Part shown: piece after piece, positions 29,601 to 43,855 of the stretch | How the letters are laid out: the number at the start of each line of letters is the position of its first letter | How positions within the stretch are numbered: the first letter of the stretch is position 1 | Assembly: GCF_000315625.1 (NCBI RefSeq) | Contig: NW_005434561.1 | Span: 150,294-214,293 of the forward strand | Reading direction: 5' to 3' | DNA: 64,000 bases | DNA from: Guillardia theta CCMP2712 | Taxonomy: Eukaryota > Cryptophyceae > Pyrenomonadales > Geminigeraceae | Notes under the pieces: model-generated | The model's input: the letters and a program-made list of their open reading frames with translations, nothing else | Databases searched by the model: none | Told to the model about the DNA's origin: nothing | Made by a program: the position numbers and the translations under genes

Positions 29601-32600
29601 GGCACCTCCACCGTCCGGTTGATGTACACTTCCGTCGGCACGTACACCGTGTTGTTGACATACACCGTCTGATCCGATCGTCCCCACCCAGTACAAAAAC
29701 ACGCCCGTCACACACTTCGTTGCGAGATCTCTCCCCAATACACTCTCGCACACACCCCTCCCCTCCCCTTCCTCCCTTTCTCGCCCCCTTGCCCCCCCCC
29801 CTCCCCCTCCAATACCCCCAACGTCCTCAAACGTGCCCCCAGCAATGCCCGCTCTCCCTCCCTCACCTTGGTCTCGCAAGGCTCCATGATCGTCCGGTTG
29901 ATGTACACCTCGTACGGCTCTCGGATCGTCCGGTTGACGTATACGACCGTCGGTACCTCCACCGTCTGGTTCACGTACACTACCTTGGTCACCTCCACCG
30001 TCCGGTTGATGTACACTTCCGTCGGCACGTAGATCGTGTTGTTCACGTATACAACCTGCCCCCCACCCCAAGCCGTCAGTCTCTCCGCCCCGTGCTCGTG
30101 CCTCCCCGCCACCTCCTCTCCTCCCTCCGTACCTTGTCTACGCTGCGGTTCACGAATACCTCCTTCGGTACCTCCACCGTCCGGTTGATGTACACCACAA
30201 CCTCCTTCTCCACCGTCCGGTTGATGTACACCTCGTACGGCTCTCGGATCGTCCGGTTGACGTATACGACCGTCGGCACCTCCACCGTCCGGTTCACGTA
30301 CACCAGCGTTGGCACCTCCACCGTCCGGTTGATGTACACATTTCTTGGAACATCAATTATTCGATCCTTGTAAATTGTATTGTTGACGTACACAACCTAG
30401 GTCGCCCTTTATTTTGATTGAATGAAATGAAATTCAGAATTCACCTTCTCGTTGCAAGGTAATTCGACTGTTCGGTTAATGTAGACCTCTTTTGTGATGT
30501 AAATGATTCGATCAACATAAACTGTGTTGTTAATCTTTGAATAGTCAGAATGAATTCAATGTTAGATTCAATTTGTGTCTGTGTACCTTTGTTTTGTTCC
30601 TCTCGTGCTTATTATCATCAATAGCATTCTCATCATCTATAGAATGTTCATCGGTGAATTTGTTCAATTGCAAGCTTTTCATACCATCCTCGTCATCTTC
30701 TTCATCTTCTTGATCGCCTCCATTTTCTTCATCTGAATGAAGCATTAATTTCGCGCAATCCATGGCACATGTGGCTGCATGAAATCCGGGGTTGTAAAAT
30801 TACCGTCAGCTTGTGAGTCTTCGCCATGTGATTTGTCGTCTTCGTTGTCATGATTTTCCTTGCTTTGATTCTTTTGATCCACTGGAGTTTTGTACACGTA
30901 CACAATTTTTTCAATAGGACGATCAATGTATACAATTTTTCCACCTGCAAATGAGTCATGGATACAAGAAACTTCAATCGCTGGAGTCTTACAATCACTG
31001 GCACTTCAACAGTGCGATTCAAATAAACTATCCGGTCCTCCCCATATTTCTTGCCACTTTCCTCATCCACATAGACTTTTTTCTGAACCTGCCAAAAATT
31101 GCTTCAGTCGCATCATAGCGGATATGAAATGCGTCCGCTACTCACCTCTATTGGCACTTGTTCTTTGACTTTAATGAACTTTGGCACTTCAACTGTCACA
31201 TTGAGGTACACAGATTTTTCCACAGTGTTGTTTCGCACAATCTGTATTTGTGTAAGAACATGCCCAAAAAAAAAACAAAAGTCTTCAAAAATGTTCACCA
31301 CTTTGCAGCATGAGCTCGACCCAACTTCAGACGCATATCCTTCTTGACATCTTGTACACACTGAAGAGTTCCCTTTGGAAAATGTCCCAGCTGGACAATC
31401 TACACAAGACGTGGATCCTTTTTCAGAGTATTGTCCAGCAGGACAAGGCATGCATGCAGAGCCCAACTGATAGAACCCAGCATTGCAAGTCCACGGACAA
31501 GAGTTCGTGCTCGAGCCTTTTATCTCCAAATATTCCGAGGAGTCTGGCTTGTTCGAGCACGGTATGCATTCCATAGAGTCAAATCCCACTTTAAATGTTC
31601 CCGGATTGCACGGCATACACGTTGACGACAGCTGTGACTTGAAATGTCCAGGCTCGCATACACAGTCTGCCCTATTCGGCCTTTCATTGCAAGAAGGAGG
31701 GGGACACTGGTGTGGGGAAACAATTAGTACTAATGTGAACACTTCACATCGACTTACTCTCTGTGTGTTCAATTGCATATAGTTTGCAAGATCAATGGTC
31801 AGAATAGGGTATTAAGGTATGAGGCAGGGATTGCGGACTTACAACCTGGAAAATTTCAAATCATTATCGGGATTCGATGAAACATTGTCTTACATTCTAT
31901 AAATAAATCAGAAGCGGAGGAATTCCAATTAAAATCAAAAGTTTCAGTACCAACAAACTAAACGAATGTGACTGATCTTACCGGGTTGTCCTGTACACAA
32001 AGTGAGCCAAGCACAATTTCAAGAAATGAAGCAGGTGGTACTTACGTAGAAGCACTGAATAGAAGAAAGTTGGAATCCACGGGAGGAAAGCGCAATTCAA
32101 GTAAATGCTTCAAATTTCATGAGAAGGCAATGTAGACTTACATACTGCAAAGAAGAGGAATTTCGAAAGATTAAATGATCAGATCACTGTTCAACAAGGA
32201 AAGGCAAGAATCTTACATTCTTCTTGAAGGATGAAGGCTGTTTGGTTTAACGAGAAACAATCCAGTCAGATTAAAAAATGTTTTCAAACAGGATGAGAAT
32301 TACCCCCTGGAGACGAAGGAGCAAAGAGAAGGAAAACCAAGGGTGCATTTCAGACCATAGGTGCAATCGTACAAAAGATCAAAATTAAAAGCTTACCGGC
32401 TGCAAAAACAAAGTCAGCACAATGCTAAGAATGGAAAAACTAATCCATAAGATCAAGTGATCAAAGGTTCAAGGGATCAAGGATCAAGGGATCAAATATG
32501 TCATGCACAAAAACTCTGACTCACCCCCTGTTGATGCGAAAATGAACAAAAAGTAGAAAAGAAGAAGATTCAGAAACTTGAAAGTATTCAAGAATAGAAA

Positions 32601-32779
32601 CTTACGCAGAAGTGCTTGAAAGGGCGACCTGTAGGTGATGCCACGTTGTTGCATCCAGCATATTCACAATCAAACGTGTAATTGCATGCAATTACGTTAG
32701 ACGCCATGGAAAAGGGAACCATGAAAGAAAAGAAGAATCCCAGAAGGGATAACGTCATGATTTTCTCACTGGCAGTCAT
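26624..32779 (-). CDS. large type I membrane protein of N-glycosylation-sequon repeats
   Basis: Exons, 5' to 3': 32606-32779 (ATG 32779, signal peptide), ten microexons (31758-32527), 31302-31706, 31146-31241, 30993-31088, about 30804-30954, 30587-30732, 30445-30534, 30133-30396, 29867-30055, 29300-29668, 28885-29130, ~28619-28807 (partly Ns), 28158-28418, 27693-27989, 27497-27559, 26624-27403 (TAA). Roughly 1,270 residues. The 135-residue exon is Cys-rich with GCC2/GCC3- or TNFR-like repeats (CMPCPAGQYSEKGSTSCVDCPAGTFSKG). An acidic stretch follows, then dozens of 12-residue units of the type TEVYINRTVEVP, nearly each with an N-x-T sequon (about 50 in all). A transmembrane helix (IALYALAGVLVCGILTYAI) and ~110-residue basic/Ser-rich cytoplasmic tail end it. 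A heavily glycosylated surface stalk is inferred. One frame break lies near 30955-30992. Confidence 0.8.
27693..30396. repeat. tandemly duplicated exon-intron cassettes (36-bp coding repeats)
   Basis: Seven exons made of 36-bp units occur in the order (5' to 3') G-F-E, then D-C-B, then A. G/D, F/C and E/B/A are homologous. The introns are also copied: 30056-30132 equals 28808-28884, and 29131-29299 nearly equals 27990-28157. Matching sites are offset by about 1,250 bp. All closed exon lengths are multiples of 3 (264, 189, 369, 246, 261, 297). Confidence 0.9.
28529..28702. other. assembly gap (174 N)
   Basis: Unsequenced bases inside the duplicated cassette. By alignment to the second copy, the gap should correspond to about 29777-29950, meaning the end of an intron plus the 3' half of exon C. 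Confidence 0.95.
31758..32605 (-). other. array of ten candidate microexons (3-21 nt)
   Basis: On the minus strand, each candidate lies between an AG acceptor and a GTAAG/GTGAG/GTAAT donor: 32525-32527 (GGG), 32397-32399 (CCG), 32304-32306 (GGG), 32217-32237 (21 nt), 32142-32144 (TAT), 32046-32054 (TGCTTCTAC), 31982-31990 (GACAACCCG), 31894-31896 (AAT), 31843-31845 (GTT), 31758-31760 (AGA). Introns between them are 48-125 nt. All are whole codons in phase 0, joining phase-0 exons on both sides. Skipping any subset would keep the frame. Confidence 0.7.
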
Positions 32780-34489
32780 CGATGATATATCTATCAGAGG
32801 ATGTTCATGGTGAGATCTTGCATCTCATGAGCGAAGACTCTGCATCGCTCGGACCGTCTCCTTGCTCGGGACTGCCGTGCATGATAGGTGCAAACTTTCT
32901 AGTTAGAATGCCACCCATTGACCACCCCCTCATTTTACATGTTTTGGACGGGTGTGTGGGAAAATGTGCAAGGGTATTGCATTTCGGCTGACGGGGGGTT
33001 GTTTCTGAAATGGGTGAAATTGGGAAATGAGGGGGTACTATCATATAGCAAGGTCCTAGAGGAGGGTGGGTTGTCCTGGTAGGAGCAAACCCGACAAAGA
33101 AGAGCTTGTCGAAGAGTTCTCATGCGCCACCCCCCCCCTGTGACAGGACCCCTGGGATACAATGAGTACCCGTCCATCTCTGCTTGAAAGAACTGGAATA
33201 GGACCCCTTCGGCATGTCTGCACCCTTTCGAGGCACAGCCTCCCCACAGCCTTGTGGTAAGAGTATATCCCCCAGGCAAAAATTTGAAATGGTGGAGAGC
33301 AAGATATGTACTACCCACCAGATGTCGTGGAGTCAACATATGAAAGATGGGGTACTTGTAAATAAAAGAGGCTCCAGCCGTATCTTTTTTTGAATCTTCC
33401 AGTCAAACCGATAAAATGTAATACAATTATGTGATTTCAAAGTTTCTAGAAACCCCCGTACAGTTTGGAGCTACTTATAAAAAAAAACGCAGAAAGGCAT
33501 ATGACCCGTGACAAACATAAAATCTTATAAGTTTAAAAGGGCTTTGTAAAGTTGGGACGGCCGCAGCCCGGAATTCAGAATCCGGCCGAACTGGAAAATG
33601 GCCCAGGACTCACGGGTAGAGACAAGCCGCTCGTATTATTGATTTTTAAATTAACTTTGAGTAAAATTTTGACCCCCTAGCCCACTATGGAGGCCGGGTC
33701 ACAGTCCATGATTACGACTAAAGATTACAACTAGGCTGTGATACAGAAGATACACCGCACAGCCGCTGAATCATGTGATGCCCGGCGGTCGGAACGTGAC
33801 TCGTAACTCGAGTCGTGGCCCGGACTCAAAGTTAAGTGAAAGCCGGTACTGTACGGTATATGAGTAAAGTATATGACCGAAAGAGTTTGCTGCGCGGCGA
33901 CTCAGCGGGCGGCCTTGAAAGAGACTCGGCGGCTTGAAAACTGAAGTACCGTCAGTCAAGTTATACGGCCAGTGACCGACCTCTCATCCGATATGATCAG
34001 TGCCGCGCCGCGCACCCGGCCGGCCCTGAGCTCTGGTTTACTACGGCGGTACTGCTACCGGGTGACCCGGTCCGTTCAACTAGCCTGTAGTAGTACTATA
34101 AAAAGTACTAACTTAGTAAGTCATCCGATCCGATCATCTGGTGCTTCCGTCTCACGGCGTGGCACACTGTGACACGCAGCCTGACACTCCGCCGGACTCG
34201 GCCGCTCCGAGCTCGGCCCCGGCCGGGGATTCCGACCGACGTCGGCGTGCCGCGTGCAGGAAAGACAGTACTAAGAATCACCCCTGCCCATCCTGGCAGT
34301 GGGCCCACCGTCGGAGTCCGACGGTCGGCGGCCCGCCACTCCGGCAAACCGTTTTATTTGACCGCGTCGGTTGTGTAAATCATATCAGTCTTGACAAATG
34401 TTGGAGAATGTGTATGCGCGGAATTGCGACAAGAGAGGAAGAAATGCAGTAGAGAACTTTCAGCTGCGGATTGCAATGACGATGATGCA
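32780..34489. other. divergent intergenic region, partly GC-rich repeat-like
   Basis: Upstream of two divergent genes. 33540-34390 is GC-rich with many CCGG-type and direct-repeat words, and carries a copy of the ACTCAAAGTTAA-type motif at ~33639-33666 that recurs at 49.3, 51.7 and 56.3 kb. Frames here look non-coding. Possibly decayed mobile-element sequence. Confidence 0.5.
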
Positions 34490-39369
<4,880 letters not shown>

Positions 39370-39665
39370 TTCGCTAGTCATCGCCTGATGACTTGTTTGT
39401 TTCTCCCTGTTGCAATGCCATGCTTAGAATCTGCTCATTCTTCTTCAACAGCTCCTCAAGCGCTCGCATGCCTCCTCTTCCAACGCTGAGATGACTAGAG
39501 AAAGAAGGAAGGTGAAGAAGCCTCGCCATTAGATACACAATAGGGTGCCAACGCGGCAAACTTGTTCGAGGAAGTGTATTACAATATTTCCATGTGATGT
39601 TCTAGATAAACGGGTCTGTACATTTACACCTTGACACAAACAGAAGCTCTGCTGTCATTCTGCCA

Positions 39666-42600
39666 TCACACCTTCATCTTTTTACCTGCTCGGTAGCGCC
39701 AGAGGCAGAGGATACAGAAGAGGAGGACCCCAGCAATGAGTCCAGCTGTACTCCAGGAGATCCACGGCCGAGAGAAGATGATGTCTCTTGCCTCCACCGA
39801 CAGGTCAGCAACGACGGGAATATTTCTCGCCAGCCGCAGCGAGCGAGTCGGCAGCCTCTGCCCGAGAGAAGCCTCAGTGTAGAGGCGACCCCCCGCGAAG
39901 AAGTCGGAGCCGAGGTTGTGGTCGCGGAGGTGCTGCTGGAGGACGAGCTTGCCTTGCGAGAGCACGCGCTCATCGATCAGGAAGTCCTTCACTATGTCGG
40001 AGAAGTTTCCGAGGTGGTAGAAGTCGAACGCGGTGACTTGCAGGTACATACCCAGCTCGTAGCTGGAGGCGAAGCTCCCGTCGTCCATGTACAGGCGGTA
40101 TCTGAACTTGTCCCGCTCTGCCTCCACGCGGCCTGTCGGGGCTGCAGCGCCAGCGGGACGAGGAAAGTCGTCAAACTTGCAGGCGATAGACAGGTTGAGC
40201 CAAAGGATCTCGTCGGCCTGGAGAATGAGGCAGGGAGGAGTGCCGTTGAGCTGCGCTAGATACCTCATCCTCCCGAAGCTTGACTCGCAAGGTTGCTCGT
40301 GGAAGACCGAGATGAGGCAGGAGGAGCTGCGGATATCTGCACAGTGACGTTCTCCTGCTACCTGCCTGTCCAACGGGCAAATACAAGAAGTCGAAAACAG
40401 CTGAGGAGCATCATTGTTATACTGCACAAGTTGTCTTCCCGCGATGCAGGGGATTGGGAGGAGAAAGCGCTGAGGGATGGAGTTGAAGGAGCACAAAGGT
40501 CCTTCACACGTGGAAGAAGCAGCTCTCCACATCAAGGTCGCCAAGAGATTCTGTTTAGACTCGAAGGCTGCGAAGTAAATCCTGACTTCAATCGCAACCG
40601 GCACATCCTTCTCCAGATAAACTTGTGCATTCAAAGTCTGCGGTGGAGAGAATCGATCATTCCTCCATATGACCAGGTTGTTGTCGATCCAGATCTCAAG
40701 GGATCCATCCCCGTTGAATGAAAACTCGTATTCCTGAGAGGAAGGAGGGAGCAGATATGCTCCAAACTCCGCAAAGACGCGGTTGTCGGTCAAGAAAGAG
40801 GAACCCGCGGTCTGAATGGAGGCGGGCGAGCTTGAATCAAAGGACATCATGGGTTGGATCATACTCTGATTGAAATTCGTCCTCATCGAGTAGAATGTCG
40901 AGAAGAATCCGCCAAGTCCTGTTGGAGAGAGAAGGTGTGTGGGAATCAACTGCGCTGGGAGATACTTACCCTCGGTATCCTTCTTGGCCAGCAGGAGGAA
41001 AGGTGACGGGACTGAAGTGTCGATTGGAGTTACCTGAGTCAGCTGAGCTCCATCTACTGATAGAGCAGACAGCAAGACAAGAGCATCCTGTCTCGCCATA
41101 GTGAAGACTGGTATGGAGATGGGGGGGGAGCCTGAGGATGGAGGGAGGAGGATCATCGGCTGCCGATAGTCGTCGCGATCGAAGAAGATGACTGCCAGCG
41201 CGCCAGCTTGTTGTGACGCCAAAGTCTTCTGCAAGAAAAAGCAGCCTCCTCGTTCGAGCAGAACAATGCTGTCCGTGATGTTGGACGAGAACCAGAAGTT
41301 TTGATTCGATGGCCCGCATCCCGCGGATTGAGAGCGGGACTGTTCAAGCGCAGCAAGGGGCACTGAAGCTTTCTGCGAGAGGCAACGAAAGAGGCTCGAG
41401 TTCTCATACTTCATCCCAAAGTAACTAGACGATCGCACTTTGAGATTCAACGAGGAGGAGTTGACCGAGAAAGAGAGAGAAGAAACATCCCCTGCTGGGT
41501 TTGGAGAAACAGGAGGTAGCAAAGGAACAAAGAAGGGCAACAGAAGCTCAACGTCGTAAACTTCCGCCACCTGATTATAAATCTCCACGTCCACTTGCAA
41601 AGGAGCTCCAGGCTCGAAGAGAATGTCAGAGCTGACGGCACGAGCGCGGGAGCATGTGACTGGAGATTCGATGTTTGCACAGAAGGAAGAGTCAGTGACT
41701 TGTTCTAGGTTGACCTCCCTCCGGTTAATCCAAAGGCGGGGAAGAAGGTAGGGATAACTCCGGTCTTGAGCTGACACTACAACAAGTCTCACAGTCGCCC
41801 GTTCTTGAGGGGCAAGACTGGCAGACAAGCGAGCGCTGTAGAGAGTCTCTTGCATGTTCGCCCCGGGGGACCACAGCACGTTTGGAGACGAGAACGTTGG
41901 TTGAATGATGGTGGAATAAGAAGAGGTTTCAAGTCCTCTCTCCCGTGATGTCACTGCACCGTAAAATGATGCATATATGCCCCCCCCCCCAAATCCACTT
42001 GTCATCAAGTTTTGTAACCATCCTGTGGGTATAGGAATGACCTCGTTGCTATTGTCACCCGTCATTGCTACCTGAAGCATACGAAATCTGTTATCCTCGA
42101 TGCTCAACGACTCTTCAGTGCTGTGAATTACAATCATCGTGTATCGCATCCCCCTTTTCAAAAGTGTTGATTTGCCTCCAATGAATCTTCTAGTGGCCGA
42201 TATCCCATCGAACAGGATGGGAGCCGAAGTGCTGCTGTCTACGTTCCATCCATCAACCACGATCTTGCTCTTTCCGCTCTCCTCGTTGAGGTACACGGCG
42301 ACAGGACCTCCGGCACGCGCAACGAACTTGATCCTGACGTCTGCGGGCACGACAAGCCTGGAGAGCATTCTGACGCTGAAGGCCTGCGGGGAGAAGCGCC
42401 AGCTGAAAGGCTCGGGCAGAGCTTGAAACCAATCGAAAGAGAGAGAGTCTCGGAGCTCCGACAAGACATGCCCTCCGAAGTTGACGGTGTCGTAGTAACT
42501 CACGGCGACGCTCCTCGTCGACCTCACATTGGGCTCAGGAGCTGCAGGTCTCTGAACGGCATCAAAGAGCGAAGCGATGGCGGCGTTAGACAAGAATGGC

Positions 42601-42764
42601 GAGTTCGTGTCCAGCCCAGCAAAGGCACCAGCTCCGTCCTGCTGCGTGAGATTTCGAAGCGTCAAAGGCAATTCCGGAATGGGAAGGACGGGAAATTGGG
42701 ATCGGGAGAGTGCAAACAAGTTTGTTATGACGACGATGAAACCAAGGCAACGTAATGCACCCAT
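39666..42764 (-). CDS. type I membrane protein with PA14-like and PA domains
   Basis: I start at the ATG at 42764 (complement), directly before a signal peptide (GALRCLGFIVVITNLFALSRSQ); the same frame also has an ATG at 42857. 1,032 residues, one exon. Seen in order: a beta-rich N-terminal region with PA14-like elements (VYLNEESGKSKIVVDGWNVD), a second such region, a protease-associated domain (IVLLERGGCFFLQKTLASQQAGALAVIFF), then a clear PA14 module (FSFNGDGSLEIWIDNNLVIWRND), a Cys-containing region, and a C-terminal helix (STAGLIAGVLLFCILCLW) with a short basic tail. PA14 modules commonly bind carbohydrate; PA domains mediate protein contacts. No protease catalytic domain is present. A surface or vesicle receptor is a reasonable inference. 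A run of ten C at ~41980 is an indel risk. Confidence 0.8.
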   Translation of the reverse strand: MGALRCLGFIVVITNLFALSRSQFPVLPIPELPLTLRNLTQQDGAGAFAGLDTNSPFLSNAAIASLFDAVQRPAAPEPNVRSTRSVAVSYYDTVNFGGHVLSELRDSLSFDWFQALPEPFSWRFSPQAFSVRMLSRLVVPADVRIKFVARAGGPVAVYLNEESGKSKIVVDGWNVDSSTSAPILFDGISATRRFIGGKSTLLKRGMRYTMIVIHSTEESLSIEDNRFRMLQVAMTGDNSNEVIPIPTGWLQNLMTSGFGGGGIYASFYGAVTSRERGLETSSYSTIIQPTFSSPNVLWSPGANMQETLYSARLSASLAPQERATVRLVVVSAQDRSYPYLLPRLWINRREVNLEQVTDSSFCANIESPVTCSRARAVSSDILFEPGAPLQVDVEIYNQVAEVYDVELLLPFFVPLLPPVSPNPAGDVSSLSFSVNSSSLNLKVRSSSYFGMKYENSSLFRCLSQKASVPLAALEQSRSQSAGCGPSNQNFWFSSNITDSIVLLERGGCFFLQKTLASQQAGALAVIFFDRDDYRQPMILLPPSSGSPPISIPVFTMARQDALVLLSALSVDGAQLTQVTPIDTSVPSPFLLLAKKDTEGKYLPAQLIPTHLLSPTGLGGFFSTFYSMRTNFNQSMIQPMMSFDSSSPASIQTAGSSFLTDNRVFAEFGAYLLPPSSQEYEFSFNGDGSLEIWIDNNLVIWRNDRFSPPQTLNAQVYLEKDVPVAIEVRIYFAAFESKQNLLATLMWRAASSTCEGPLCSFNSIPQRFLLPIPCIAGRQLVQYNNDAPQLFSTSCICPLDRQVAGERHCADIRSSSCLISVFHEQPCESSFGRMRYLAQLNGTPPCLILQADEILWLNLSIACKFDDFPRPAGAAAPTGRVEAERDKFRYRLYMDDGSFASSYELGMYLQVTAFDFYHLGNFSDIVKDFLIDERVLSQGKLVLQQHLRDHNLGSDFFAGGRLYTEASLGQRLPTRSLRLARNIPVVADLSVEARDIIFSRPWISWSTAGLIAGVLLFCILCLWRYRAGKKMKV

Positions 42765-43855
42765 AATTAGGTTCTTCAGACAACTCGGTGATGTACTGGA
42801 AGAGCAGGTACCACAACAGGCTTTAACGCCATTATCTGTTCGAAAACAAGAGATCATTGTTCATGCATGCAGTTCAACATCTTGCAATCTGTCCCCCTTC
42901 TAAGACCCACCATGTGAAGACATTTTTCTATACCGTCTCATTCTTCACACCCATGAACAAAATCCGCTGCACCTTTAGTCCTCGTCCATCTATCTCGTTC
43001 CTTCCTGCACACATCTTCTGCGCCATGTAGCATTTTGAACGTTTCTCCTGTTCCCACCTTCAACCCTCCTCATCAATTTTATCTCCGCTCCCTATTCCCT
43101 CTCCCTCCAACTCGTATCTCACATTCTTCTCGTCTGTTCACCTCCTTTCACATTCTTCTCGTCTGTTCACCTCCTCTCACATTCTTCTCGTCTGTTCACC
43201 TCCTCTCACATTCTTCTCGTCTGTTCACCTCCTCCTTCTCCCTCGCCTGCTTGCTGCCTTATGATAGCACAAACTTTCCTCGCCATGCTGACACCAACAG
43301 ACCCTACCTCATCGAATAGCAAGGCAAATTACTAGCAAGGACGGGTGATACACATGGGGAATGAGGGATAGAGGGTAGGGTGAAGTGTTGGGTGGTCCCA
43401 CAGGGGGGTGGGTGGGGTCTTGGACCGAACTTTCCAGTATCGGCTCAGGCTGTTTGTCGCCCTGCAAGCATGAAGGTGAGCTTGAGGAAACGAGGAGAGG
43501 AAGGAGACGGAGGAGAGAGGGAGGGGAGAGGGGGGAGAGAGAGGGGAGAGAGGGAGGGGAGGAGGGGTGGGAGAAGTAGGGCTAGACATGTTGGGTCATG
43601 CAGAGATAGAGAGACGGGGCGAAAGAGTGAGAGGAGGAGGGGAAGGAGATTCTGATAGGCTGCAAGAACTCCTGGCTTGTCTGCTTTCGTCTCATGGGTG
43701 GTGGGAGGATGGAAGTAGTTCAAGTGAATGTTAACAATGTGAACATAGGACGCGAAACAAGGCATGCACCCAGTGGTTGAAGCAGCGATGTATGGAAGGT
43801 TGAGATACAAGGTGGACCAATTCCCGAGGGTTTGTTAACAATGTTTCCATTCAAG
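42765..43855. other. intergenic with low-complexity sequence
   Basis: Contains a 29-bp tandem repeat (43120-43235) and a GA-rich block (43480-43650). A first exon for the next gene may lie near 43469 (ATGAAG then GTGAGC), but this is weak. Confidence 0.5.
43120..43235. repeat. 29-bp x4 tandem repeat
   Basis: Units start at 43120, 43149, 43178 and 43207; core CACATTCTTCTCGTCTGTTC. Nearly exact copies. Confidence 0.9.

Noticed and set aside
28042..30373. Plus-strand Thr/Tyr/Val-rich frames across the repeat region
   Set aside because: They are the complement of the sequon repeats; the minus strand has signal peptide, splice sites, phase and membrane helix consistent with one gene.
34108..34452. 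Arg/Pro-rich frames
   Set aside because: Very GC-rich repeat-like sequence; frames in all phases, no domain.
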